In this document: piece after piece, positions 26,159 to 33,537 of the stretch
Numbering within the stretch: the first letter of the stretch is position 1
Layout: each line of letters opens with the position of its first letter
Origin: Mycobacterium sp.
GTDB taxonomy: Bacteria; Actinomycetota; Actinomycetes; Mycobacteriales; Mycobacteriaceae
Assembly: GCA_018883075.1 (NCBI GenBank)
Contig: VEQU01000015.1
Coordinates: forward strand, 1 to 33,991
Length of the DNA stretch: 33,991 nucleotides
Reading direction: 5' to 3'
The notes under the pieces: model-generated
What the model saw: only the letters and a program-made list of their open reading frames with translations
Told to the model about the DNA's origin: nothing
Databases searched by the model: none
Translations under genes and position numbers: made by a program

Positions 26159-27341
26159 CCGAGTCGGGCAGGGTGTCGTCGGCCATGGCGTCGCTCGCCG
26201 CGACCGCGACGGCCTTCTTCGGGCGCTTGCGCCGGAACAGTCTCTTGCGCTCCTCGGGAACCTCGACATCGTCGGCGTCCTCCATCTCAACGCCCTTGTA
26301 GACGGCGAGGTACACCGAGATGGTCGTGACGATGAGAATCATCAGCACCGGACCGAGCACGATCCCGAAGAAGCCGAACATCGCGATCCCCGAGAACACC
26401 GATAGCAGCATCAGTGCTGAATCCAGCCGCGCTTCCTTGGGCACCAGGATCGGCCGAAGGAAGTTGTCGACGTTGGTGATCCCGATCAGGTGGAACAGCA
26501 CCACGAATGCCCCGCCGGCGACGTTGCCGAAGAACATCATCCCGATGCCGAAGGGAATGGTCACGATCCCGCTGCCCAGAGGGACGACCGACAGCGCGGT
26601 CAGCAGGATCGCAAAGATGAAGAACCCGTCGTGGAATCCGGCGATGTAGATCGAGATCGCGCCGAGCGTGCCCTGGATGATGGCGATGATGAACTGGCCC
26701 TTGACCGTTCCCTTCACCATGGCGCCCATCTTGGCCAGGTACAGGTCGGTGACCTCCTCGCCGAGCGGGTTGAGCCGGCGGATCAGGGTGATCAGTTCGG
26801 TCTTGTTGACCAGCAGCGAGACCAGCACGTAGAGGAAGATGATCGCGGAGGTGATGAAACCGATCGCCCCTCCGGCCGCTCCGCTGATGGTGCGCAGCAG
26901 CCACTCTCCGATGGTCTGCGCCACCTTGCCCAGGTTGCTGCGCAGCGACTCGACGGTGATCGTCGGGGTCTGGAAGGGAAGCTTGGCGAGCAGCTGATTG
27001 ACCGCGACGATCGCCTTGTCGCCCAGCGCGTTGAGATCCGCCGTCCTGGCCCAGTCGGCGACGCCGATCAACATGTGCGATATCTGGTAGGTGGCCAACG
27101 TGATCACGCCGATGATCGGGATGACGACGGTTCCCAGTGCGGCGAGCACCGTCAATGTGGTGGCCAGCCCGCCGTTCAATTTCGATCGGAGGCGGTTGTA
27201 GAACGGGGTGAACAGGTAGGCGATGATGGCCGCGATCACCACCAGCATGAAGTAGCGGCGCAGGAAGTACGCGCCGAACAGCAGGGCGATGATGGTGACG
27301 ACGGCGAGCGCCCGCTTCTGGGTGACCGTGAAATCCTTCAC
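26139..27341 (-). CDS. AI-2E-family transporter
   Basis: This 400-residue membrane protein has about eight transmembrane segments in the AI-2E (TqsA/PerM) arrangement: two helix pairs, a soluble stretch near 90-150, then the C-terminal core with SALSVVPLGSGIVTIPFGIG-like and GPVLM motifs. It ends in a charged KR-rich tail of about 55 residues. The family name comes from autoinducer-2 export in E. coli; other members move ions, and the substrate here is unknown. The GTG 27341 start is preceded by TAGGTT at 7 nt. Synteny is Rv1101c. The 3' end overlaps the dienelactone-hydrolase-like gene by 20 bp. Confidence 0.88.
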   Translation of the reverse strand: MKDFTVTQKRALAVVTIIALLFGAYFLRRYFMLVVIAAIIAYLFTPFYNRLRSKLNGGLATTLTVLAALGTVVIPIIGVITLATYQISHMLIGVADWARTADLNALGDKAIVAVNQLLAKLPFQTPTITVESLRSNLGKVAQTIGEWLLRTISGAAGGAIGFITSAIIFLYVLVSLLVNKTELITLIRRLNPLGEEVTDLYLAKMGAMVKGTVKGQFIIAIIQGTLGAISIYIAGFHDGFFIFAILLTALSVVPLGSGIVTIPFGIGMMFFGNVAGGAFVVLFHLIGITNVDNFLRPILVPKEARLDSALMLLSVFSGIAMFGFFGIVLGPVLMILIVTTISVYLAVYKGVEMEDADDVEVPEERKRLFRRKRPKKAVAVAASDAMADDTLPDSVKPAAP

Positions 27342-27348
27342 CCGGTTT

Positions 27349-27354
27349 AACCTA
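27349..27354 (-). promoter_or_regulatory. -10 box of the AI-2E transporter gene (leaderless layout)
   Basis: TAGGTT on the minus strand is followed by 7 nt and GTG 27341, with no ribosome-binding site. It lies in the 41-bp gap after the SDR gene, so the transporter can be expressed apart from the upstream operon. Confidence 0.45.
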
Positions 27355-27382
27355 CTGCCCCGGCAGCGTGATGGGGCCGAAG

Positions 27383-28156
27383 CTACTGTCCCATCAGCTT
27401 CAGAAGGTGCTGATGGATGTCCGGATACCGCTTGAGATGCGCGCCGCCGTTGAGGTCGAGGATCTCACCGGTGAGCCAGGACGACTGCGGCGAACACAGA
27501 AACGCCACCGCGGCGGCGACGTCCTCCGGGGTGCCGGCCCGGCCCAGAGCGGTGTTCTCCACGTACTCGTCGAGCACCCCGGGGATGGCGACCGCCCCCT
27601 CGGTCAGCGGGGTGTGGACGAAGCCCGGGGCGACGGCGTTGACCCGGACGCCGCGCGGCCCCAGTTCGAGCGCGGCCACCTCGGTGAGCATCGACAGACC
27701 GGCCTTCGCCGCGCAGTAGGCGCTCATCCCGATCGCGGGCTGGCGGGCATTCAGAGAGGTGAGCGAGACCAGCGTTCCACCGTCGGGAAGGTGGCGGCCC
27801 GCGTGCTTGATCACCAGGAAGGCTCCGGTGAGGCAGACGTCGATCACCGAACGGAACTGCTCGGCGTCGAGTTCCGTGATCAGCCCGAACCCGCTGAAGC
27901 CCGCGCAGTTGACTACCACATGCACTCCGCCCTCGCGTCGTGCGACGCCGTCGAACAGCGCCGCCACACTGTCCTCGTCGGTGACCTCCACTCTCGCCCA
28001 GGCGTGCGGTTCACCGAGTTCGGTGGCGCGCTGATGGGCCAGCTCCTCATTGCGGTCGGCGATGGTGACCCGGCACCCTTGCTCGGCGAGCAGTTGTGCC
28101 GTGGCCCAGCCGATTCCAGATGCACCGCCGATGATGACCGCGACTCGTGTGCTCAT
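27383..28156 (-). CDS. Short-chain dehydrogenase/reductase
   Basis: This is a 257-residue classical SDR, an NAD(P)-dependent oxidoreductase. The cofactor motif GGASGIG is near 10-16, with Asp35 after beta-2 (TIADRN) suggesting NAD(H). The NCAG motif is present, and the catalytic YCAAK gives Tyr and Lys. It ends in a short basic/His tail. The start codon follows the stop of the upstream epimerase gene directly (TGAATG), and AGGAGG (28168-28163) sits inside that gene's end, so the two are coupled. The substrate is unknown. Divergence of this pair from a Brp/Blh carotene dioxygenase makes a retinoid or apocarotenoid a candidate, as inference. Confidence 0.88.
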   Translation of the reverse strand: MSTRVAVIIGGASGIGWATAQLLAEQGCRVTIADRNEELAHQRATELGEPHAWARVEVTDEDSVAALFDGVARREGGVHVVVNCAGFSGFGLITELDAEQFRSVIDVCLTGAFLVIKHAGRHLPDGGTLVSLTSLNARQPAIGMSAYCAAKAGLSMLTEVAALELGPRGVRVNAVAPGFVHTPLTEGAVAIPGVLDEYVENTALGRAGTPEDVAAAVAFLCSPQSSWLTGEILDLNGGAHLKRYPDIHQHLLKLMGQ

Positions 28157-29221
28157 TCACGTCCTCCTGTCAGCTTCCGGTCCGCCCCACTTGCGACGGA
28201 CCGCTTCCCAAGGGTCTGCGTAGACGCCCGGCTGCCTGTAGTAGGGCGACCGGCGTTTCAGAAATTCCCGCGCAAGCGGAGCCGCAAGCCGCAGCGGATA
28301 TCGTCTCCAGCCGGTGTTTGCCGTGATCTCGCTCAGCATCTGCGGCCACGAGTGGTGTTGGTATCCCAGGAGCCGCTGTGCGATGGCGGAGTCCATCCAG
28401 TCGGTGGCGAACCAGGCATCGTCGTCCTTGGGGTTCCCGGGCCGGCCCGACGGTATGGCACCCACCAGTCCCATTGCGGCGGCCATCGCGGCGCCGATCT
28501 CGCCCTGACGCAGCCGGTGGCTGTCATCCCCGCCGATCAGCAGGACGCGCCGCGCCACGTCGGCGGTGGTGGCGGTGGCGAAGGCGTGCGCGACGTCGCG
28601 CACATCGACTGTGTGCAGTCGACCGTCGTCGGGCAGCAGGGCGCCGAAGTAAGCGAGGTCGGGGTCGCGGCCGGTTGGCGCAGTGGTGGACAGCACGCCG
28701 CCGAGGCGGAGGATCACCCACTCCAGTCCGGACTGCCGCACCAGGGCCTCCGCCTCGACTTTGTGCCCGCCGTAGACGTCGTAGGGCCGCACCGGGGTGT
28801 CCGCAGTGAGTACGTCGCTGATGTGATGCGGGTTGCGGGGGCCGTAGACGGCGATACTCGACGCCTGGATGAAGCGGGGCTGCTCGCGCAGGGCACTCGC
28901 CGCATCGATGAGGTTGGCGGTGGCGTCGACGTTGACCGCGCGCGCCAGACGGGGCCTGGAGTAGCACAACGGAGGAATGACGGCGGCGAGGTGGACGAGC
29001 GCTGCCGGTTGCACCGCGGACAGCAGTGCGGCGACCGAGGCGCTGTTGGTCAGGTCCAACCAATGCACCTCCACCCCTGGCGACAGGCCGGCGGCCGCTT
29101 TGCGGTTTGCAGGTGTGTCGAGATCGGTGACGATGACGCGGCGGCCGCGCGCGGCCAGGTTGGCGACGGTGGCGGTCCCCACCAAGCCGAAGGCGCCGGT
29201 GACCAGCACGACGTCGCTCAT
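28157..29221 (-). CDS. NAD-dependent epimerase/dehydratase-family (extended SDR) protein
   Basis: This is a 354-residue extended SDR. The N-terminal Rossmann motif is GAFGLVG near 9-15, with Asp in VIVTDLDTP suggesting NAD. ASSIAVYGPRNP and the catalytic YGGHK follow. The C-terminal 90 residues are basic and aromatic, ending RKWGGPEADRRT. It occupies the place where M. tuberculosis has 3-beta-hydroxysteroid dehydrogenase (Rv1106c), but the sequence does not resemble what I recall of that enzyme, so I do not call it hsd. ATG 29221 has AAAGGGG (29232-29226) 4 nt upstream. It heads the epimerase-SDR operon. Confidence 0.85.
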   Translation of the reverse strand: MSDVVLVTGAFGLVGTATVANLAARGRRVIVTDLDTPANRKAAAGLSPGVEVHWLDLTNSASVAALLSAVQPAALVHLAAVIPPLCYSRPRLARAVNVDATANLIDAASALREQPRFIQASSIAVYGPRNPHHISDVLTADTPVRPYDVYGGHKVEAEALVRQSGLEWVILRLGGVLSTTAPTGRDPDLAYFGALLPDDGRLHTVDVRDVAHAFATATTADVARRVLLIGGDDSHRLRQGEIGAAMAAAMGLVGAIPSGRPGNPKDDDAWFATDWMDSAIAQRLLGYQHHSWPQMLSEITANTGWRRYPLRLAAPLAREFLKRRSPYYRQPGVYADPWEAVRRKWGGPEADRRT

Positions 29222-29322
29222 CGGACCCCTTTCGCTCCGGCCCCCCTGCACCATCCTGCCCGACCACCGAAGTCCGTGTTGTCGACCTGCTCGCCCGCGA
29301 TATCCCCACTGGTGTGTCGCAA

Positions 29323-29334
29323 TACTGTTACTGT
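29323..29334 (+). promoter_or_regulatory. Tandem TACTGT boxes upstream of the Brp/Blh gene
   Basis: TACTGTTACTGT is a perfect 6-bp tandem repeat, each half a TANNNT box. The second lies 10 nt before ATG 29345, giving at most a few bases of leader. It may be two overlapping -10 boxes or part of an operator. The rest of the 123-bp divergent gap (29222-29344) shows no other clear element. Confidence 0.4.
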
Positions 29335-29344
29335 CTCCAGCAAT

Positions 29345-30334
29345 ATGAGTTCGACACCGAAAATCGTTGCGGGGGTGACGGTTCCGTCGAGTCGCGTAGC
29401 TGCTCTGTCCATCGCCGTGGCGTGGTCGCGGTGGCTGGTGGCAGCAATGCTTCTGGTGTCGTGCGCGCACGTCGTCGGCCTTCCCGCCCTGACCCCGGAG
29501 GCGGTACTGATCATCTCCGGCATCGGACTGATCGCCGGGCTCCCGCACGGCGGGGTTGACCACCTGATGGCCATGCGTCTCACCGGCCAGCCCGTGGCGC
29601 TGGTGGTCGCCGGATATGCCGCGGTGGCGGCGCTGGCGTGGGCGCTTCTGCAGTGGGCCGGTCCGATCGCGCTCGCGGTGGTGGTGGCGCTCAGCGCGCT
29701 GCACTTCGGGCTCGGCGAACTCGAAGTCACCCGCGAGCTCTCCGGGTGGCGGCCCGGCCGGCTGACCACGACGGCCCTTGTCCTCGCGGGAAGCGGCGCG
29801 CTGGTATTGCCGCTGGCACGGTCCGGCGAACAGTTCAACGCTGTCGCGACCGCCGTGTCGCCGGGCCTGGCCGAGCTGATCGGTGCGGCCCCGGTGCGGA
29901 CCGGCCTGCTGATCGGCTGGCTGGTGTCGGCGGCGGTCGCGGTCAGTGTCGCGCTGCTGGCCGGTCAGCGCGGCAGCGCACTGGACGTCGTCCTGATCGG
30001 CGCCCTCGGCCTGCTGGCGCCGCCGCTGGCCGCCTTCGCGGTGTGGTTCGGCGGCTGGCATTCGCTGCGCCACTCCGCGCGGATGCTCACCCGCGATCCC
30101 GGATGCGCCACCCTGCTGGCTCAAGGCTTGCGGAAGGCGGCCGGCCTGCGGCTGGCGAGGCTGGCAGCCCCGATGTCGCTGGCGGCGCTGGCCACCGTCG
30201 TCGCCCTCGGATGGCTGACCGTCACCGCACCGGATCCCGATGCGGTTCTGGCCGCGGTGCTCCGGCTGCTGCTGGCGTTGACCGTGCCGCACATGCTGGT
30301 CGTGATGTGGCTCGACATCCGGCGGGACGCCTAG
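29345..30334 (+). CDS. Brp/Blh-family beta-carotene 15,15'-dioxygenase
   Basis: This 329-residue multi-pass membrane protein (about eight to ten helices) fits the Brp/Blh family, which cleaves beta-carotene into two retinals with non-heme iron. All four expected iron-binding histidines are seen in their motifs: His68 in GLPHGGVDH, His120 in ALHFG, and His239 and His243 in GGWHSLRHS. VPHMLVVMW near the C terminus is also typical. Spacing agrees with the marine Blh enzyme as I recall it. No rhodopsin or carotenoid-synthesis gene is in the window. It is divergent from the epimerase-SDR operon. The longer open frame upstream is antisense to that operon. Confidence 0.85.
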   Translation: MSSTPKIVAGVTVPSSRVAALSIAVAWSRWLVAAMLLVSCAHVVGLPALTPEAVLIISGIGLIAGLPHGGVDHLMAMRLTGQPVALVVAGYAAVAALAWALLQWAGPIALAVVVALSALHFGLGELEVTRELSGWRPGRLTTTALVLAGSGALVLPLARSGEQFNAVATAVSPGLAELIGAAPVRTGLLIGWLVSAAVAVSVALLAGQRGSALDVVLIGALGLLAPPLAAFAVWFGGWHSLRHSARMLTRDPGCATLLAQGLRKAAGLRLARLAAPMSLAALATVVALGWLTVTAPDPDAVLAAVLRLLLALTVPHMLVVMWLDIRRDA

Positions 30335-30337
30335 CTA

Positions 30338-30364
30338 GGCCTGACGGGAACGGCACCGCAGGCC
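30338..30364. terminator. Hairpin between convergent Brp/Blh and xseB genes
   Basis: GGCCTG (30338-30343) pairs with CAGGCC (30359-30364), and after one bulged A, CGG pairs with CCG, leaving an 8-nt loop. It fills the 33-bp gap between two converging stop codons. There is no U-tract on either side, so it would be a non-canonical bidirectional terminator. Confidence 0.35.
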
Positions 30365-30367
30365 GCG

Positions 30368-30598
30368 TCAGTCGTCCTCGTCGGCGCCGGATTCAAGCGC
30401 CTCCTCGATGCGGGCCCGCGCCCCGGCCAGGTGTTCCTCGCAGCGTTTGGCGAGTGCCTCGCCGCGCTCCCACAGCGTCAGTGAGGCGTCCAGATCGAGG
30501 CCGCCCTGTTCCAGCTGGCGCACCACCTCGACGAGTTCGTCGCGGCAGGCCTCATAACCCAGTTCGGCAACGGGCGTGAATCCGTCTGCGTCGCTCAT
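30368..30598 (-). CDS. xseB: Exodeoxyribonuclease VII small subunit
   Basis: This 76-residue helical protein matches XseB, several copies of which bind XseA to form exonuclease VII, a processive single-strand DNase that acts from both ends. [36 protein letters not shown] is the family core, with [11 protein letters not shown] after it. Its ATG overlaps the xseA stop by 4 bp (ATGA), the classic coupled arrangement. Synteny is Rv1107c. The acidic end (GADEDD) is common among actinobacterial members. Confidence 0.94.
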   Translation of the reverse strand: MSDADGFTPVAELGYEACRDELVEVVRQLEQGGLDLDASLTLWERGEALAKRCEEHLAGARARIEEALESGADEDD

Positions 30599-31824
30599 GA
30601 CCGTCCATCCTCCGCCCCGGTACTGACGGCGCCCACCGCGCCGTCGGAAAGCCTGATCCGCAACCGTGCTCCCTGCGGGGCGTCGACCGTCGACCGCAAC
30701 ACAGCCGCGGAGCCGTCCAGGAGTTGCACCACCGCGTAGCCGCGCGCCAGAGTCGCGGCCGGACCGAGGGTGGTCAGCCTGGCGCTCAGGTGCCCGATGC
30801 GGTCGGTCTCGCCTGCCACCAGGCGGCGGACGTCGCGACGCGACGCCGACAGCGCCCGCTGAACCTCCGCGTCGCGCTCGGTCACCATCCGAAGCGGCTC
30901 GGCCAGTACCGGCCGGCTGCGTAGCTGGCCCAGCGTGTGCTGCTCGCGCGCGACCCAGTTGCGCAGCGCCCGCGCGCTGCGGTGGCGCAGGTCCCGGACG
31001 AGGGCGAGTTCGGCCGCCATATCCGGAACGACCCGTTTCGCCGCGTCGGTGGGCGTGGCCGCGCGCACGTCGGCGACGAGATCGCACAGCGGGTTATCGG
31101 GCTCATGGCCGACGGCGCTGATGACCGGCGTGCCGCAGTCGGCGATCGCCCGGCACAGCGTCTCATCGGAGAACGGCAGCAGATCCTCCACGCTGCCCCC
31201 GCCGCGGGCGATCACGATGACGTCCACTTCCGGGTCGGCGTCGAGTGCGCCGAGAGCCTCGACGATCTGCGCCACCGCAGTTGTGCCCTGCACTGCGGTG
31301 TTGCGGATCCGGAACCGCACGGCGGGCCATCGCGCGGTCGCCACCGTCGTCACGTCGTGTTCGGCGGCGCTGGACCGGCCGGTGATCAGCCCGATGAGAT
31401 TCGGCAGGAAGGGCAGCGGGCGTTTGCGTCTGGGGTCGAACAGGCCCTCCGCATCGAGCGCCTTGCGCAGCATCTCGATGCGGGCCAGCAGTTCACCGAG
31501 GCCAACCGCGCGGATATCACTGATTCGCAACGAGAACGAGCCGCGCCGCGGATCGAACTGGGGTTTGGCGCACACCACCACCTGCACGCCCTCGCTGAGC
31601 TTCACCGGTGCGGCATGCACCAGATCGCTGCGGCAGTTCACCCGCAGCGACATGTCGGCGGCAGGATCACGCAGAACCATGTAGGCCGTCGCGCCGCGAA
31701 CGGTGATCTCGGTGAGCTGTCCTTCGACCCAGACGACGCCGAGTCTGTCGATCCAGCCCTGCACGCGGGTGGCGACGGACCGGACGGGGTACGGGTTGTC
31801 CGCAGTGCCTAGCGCTGAACTCAC
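30595..31824 (-). CDS. xseA: Exodeoxyribonuclease VII large subunit
   Basis: This is the catalytic subunit of exonuclease VII (409 residues). An N-terminal OB-fold of about 110 residues is followed by the nuclease domain with [34 protein letters not shown] and [28 protein letters not shown], and then a long coiled-coil region and a C-terminal segment with TLARGYAVV. The GTG start overlaps the stop of the upstream lipid-droplet gene by 4 bp (GTGA) and the stop overlaps xseB by 4 bp. Expression is therefore tied to both neighbours. Synteny is Rv1108c. Confidence 0.95.
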   Translation of the reverse strand: MSSALGTADNPYPVRSVATRVQGWIDRLGVVWVEGQLTEITVRGATAYMVLRDPAADMSLRVNCRSDLVHAAPVKLSEGVQVVVCAKPQFDPRRGSFSLRISDIRAVGLGELLARIEMLRKALDAEGLFDPRRKRPLPFLPNLIGLITGRSSAAEHDVTTVATARWPAVRFRIRNTAVQGTTAVAQIVEALGALDADPEVDVIVIARGGGSVEDLLPFSDETLCRAIADCGTPVISAVGHEPDNPLCDLVADVRAATPTDAAKRVVPDMAAELALVRDLRHRSARALRNWVAREQHTLGQLRSRPVLAEPLRMVTERDAEVQRALSASRRDVRRLVAGETDRIGHLSARLTTLGPAATLARGYAVVQLLDGSAAVLRSTVDAPQGARLRIRLSDGAVGAVSTGAEDGRS

Positions 31825-32453
31825 TTGGCGGTCGCGCGGGTGATCCTGTTGGCCAACAGCGTCTGGAACGGAGCGCGGGCCTTGCCGGCCTCCTCGTAGG
31901 CGAGCAGTGCGCGCAGATCGGCCACGCTCAGCGAGGTCATCCGCGCGCGCAACTGCGCCAGCGTCAGCGCGTCGTAGTCCAGGTCGGCGGCGATCGGTGG
32001 TGCGTCGACGGTCGAGGACTCACGTCCGGCCGTCGGGCCGCCCGCGCGGGAGGCTGCGCGGGAGGTTTTAGCGGAGGCCTTCTTCGGCCGACGCTGACCC
32101 GGTGGGGTCTGGCCGTTGGCGCCGTCCTCGCCGACCGAATACAGCGCGAAGCGGCCCGCCGACCGCCGGTCGGCCTCGTCATCGGGCGCGGGCGCGTTCT
32201 GGTCAGGCAGGTCATCGTCGAAAGTGGCCCAGTCCGGTTTCTCGTCGGAGGGCGGGAACAGGTTCTCCAGCGCCTCGTCGCCTTTGATCGCCAGCTCGGC
32301 GAGATCCTGCTGCACCTTCATCACCATCTGCGCCACGGTGCTCGCCACCGTCACCGGGTACATCAGGACCGTCTGCGGCAGCTTGCGGGTCTCCTCGATG
32401 GCGGCCACGGCGGCGCCGACCAGCAGGCGGACCCCGTACGGTGCTGTTGCCAT
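31821..32453 (-). CDS. Lipid-droplet-associated protein family (Rv1109c-like)
   Basis: This 210-residue protein has an amphipathic/hydrophobic N-terminal helix region (residues 1-60, [20 protein letters not shown] and on). An acidic linker and a basic Ala/Lys/Arg-rich stretch follow, then a compact C-terminal helical segment ([20 protein letters not shown]). I associate this family with the small lipid-droplet protein MLDS of Rhodococcus and with Rv1109c. The protein would coat triacylglycerol droplets through the N-terminal helices. ATG 32453 follows TAGGCT at 7 nt. It is first in a three-gene unit with xseA and xseB joined by 4-bp overlaps. The longer frame upstream is antisense to ispH. 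Confidence 0.8.
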   Translation of the reverse strand: MATAPYGVRLLVGAAVAAIEETRKLPQTVLMYPVTVASTVAQMVMKVQQDLAELAIKGDEALENLFPPSDEKPDWATFDDDLPDQNAPAPDDEADRRSAGRFALYSVGEDGANGQTPPGQRRPKKASAKTSRAASRAGGPTAGRESSTVDAPPIAADLDYDALTLAQLRARMTSLSVADLRALLAYEEAGKARAPFQTLLANRITRATAK

Positions 32454-32460
32454 GCGGCCC

Positions 32461-32500
32461 AGCCTAGGCTGGCGAGGCCGGACGGGGGAGAACGTATCCT
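32461..32500. promoter_or_regulatory. Divergent leaderless-type promoters for the lipid-droplet gene and ispH
   Basis: AGCCTAGGCT (32461-32470) is a perfect 10-bp palindrome whose minus-strand half TAGGCT lies 7 nt before the lipid-droplet gene ATG 32453. On the plus strand, TATCCT (32495-32500) lies 7 nt before the ispH ATG 32508. No ribosome-binding sites are present in the 54-bp gap. Confidence 0.5.
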
Positions 32501-32507
32501 TAAATCC

Positions 32508-33515
32508 ATGCCGCCGACTGTCAACATGGGGATTCCCGGCGCCGCCGGTTCGGTGGCGTATCAGGGGGGCCCACGCGTGCTCCTGGCCGAACCCCGTGGT
32601 TACTGCGCCGGTGTGGACCGCGCGGTCGAGACGGTGGAGCGCGCCCTGGACAAACACGGTGCGCCCGTCTACGTGCGGCACGAGATCGTCCACAACAAGC
32701 ATGTGGTCGACACGCTGGCGAAGGCCGGCGCGATCTTTGTCGACGAGACCGACGAGGTGCCCGAGGGTTCGATCGTGGTGTTCTCCGCCCATGGCGTCGC
32801 CCCGACCGTGCGCGAGTCGGCGTCCGCGCGAAACCTTCAGGTGATCGACGCGACCTGCCCGCTGGTGACCAAGGTGCACAACGAGGCCAAGCGCTTCGCG
32901 CGGGAGGACTACGACATTCTGCTGATCGGCCACGAGGGCCACGAGGAGGTCGTCGGCACCGCCGGTGAGGCGCCCGAGCACGTGCAGCTCGTCGATGGAC
33001 CCGAAGGTGTGGAGAAGGTCACCGTGCGTGACCCCGACAAGGTGGTGTGGCTCTCCCAGACCACGCTCAGCGTCGACGAGACCATGGAGATCGTCCAGCG
33101 CTTGCGTGAGCGCTTTCCCACACTGCAGGACCCGCCCAGCGACGACATCTGCTATGCCACCCAGAACCGGCAGGGTGCGGTCAAGGCGATGGCACCGGAG
33201 TGCGAGCTGGTGATCGTGGTGGGTTCGCGCAACTCGTCGAACTCGGTACGCCTGGTGGAGGTGGCGCTCGATGCGGGCGCGAAAGCCGCGCACCTGGTCG
33301 ACTACGCCGACGAGGTCGACCCGTCCTGGCTGGACGGCGTCACCACGGTGGGTGTGACATCGGGTGCGTCCGTACCGGAGATCCTGGTGCGTGGCGTGCT
33401 CGAACGGTTGGCCGAACTCGGCTACAGCACAATGCAAACCGTCACGACAGCGAATGAGACCGTAGTGTTTGCCCTGCCGCGGGAGATCCGGCCGCAGCGC
33501 ACTCCCCGCAACTAG
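32508..33515 (+). CDS. ispH: 4-hydroxy-3-methylbut-2-enyl diphosphate reductase
   Basis: IspH (LytB) catalyses the last step of the MEP pathway, reducing HMBPP to IPP and DMAPP with a [4Fe-4S] cluster. The three cluster cysteines are Cys33 ([10 protein letters not shown]), Cys117 ([11 protein letters not shown]) and Cys215 ([11 protein letters not shown]). The substrate-binding histidine motifs VHNK (62-64), SAHGV and GHEGHEEV, and the later GSRNSSNS and TSGASVPE, are all present. The length is 335 residues. The start ATG 32508 is fixed by the -10 box 7 nt upstream and by the absence of a ribosome-binding site. The name by synteny is lytB2 (Rv1110). Its product feeds the prenyltransferase encoded at 13250. 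Confidence 0.96.
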   Translation: MPPTVNMGIPGAAGSVAYQGGPRVLLAEPRGYCAGVDRAVETVERALDKHGAPVYVRHEIVHNKHVVDTLAKAGAIFVDETDEVPEGSIVVFSAHGVAPTVRESASARNLQVIDATCPLVTKVHNEAKRFAREDYDILLIGHEGHEEVVGTAGEAPEHVQLVDGPEGVEKVTVRDPDKVVWLSQTTLSVDETMEIVQRLRERFPTLQDPPSDDICYATQNRQGAVKAMAPECELVIVVGSRNSSNSVRLVEVALDAGAKAAHLVDYADEVDPSWLDGVTTVGVTSGASVPEILVRGVLERLAELGYSTMQTVTTANETVVFALPREIRPQRTPRN

Positions 33516-33537
33516 CCGACGCGGGTCCTGACCGAAA

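Noticed and set aside
28157-29221. 3-beta-hydroxysteroid dehydrogenase (hsd) by synteny
   Set aside because: The position fits, but the active-site context (YGGHK) and the remaining sequence differ from the mycobacterial enzyme as I recall it.
27368-29344. Long plus-strand extension in front of the Brp/Blh protein (988-residue frame)
   Set aside because: The extension is antisense to the SDR and epimerase genes; family similarity begins only after ATG 29345.
29222-30292. Upstream extension of the epimerase frame to 711 residues
   Set aside because: It is antisense to the Brp/Blh gene; a Rossmann N terminus with its own ribosome-binding site begins at 29221.
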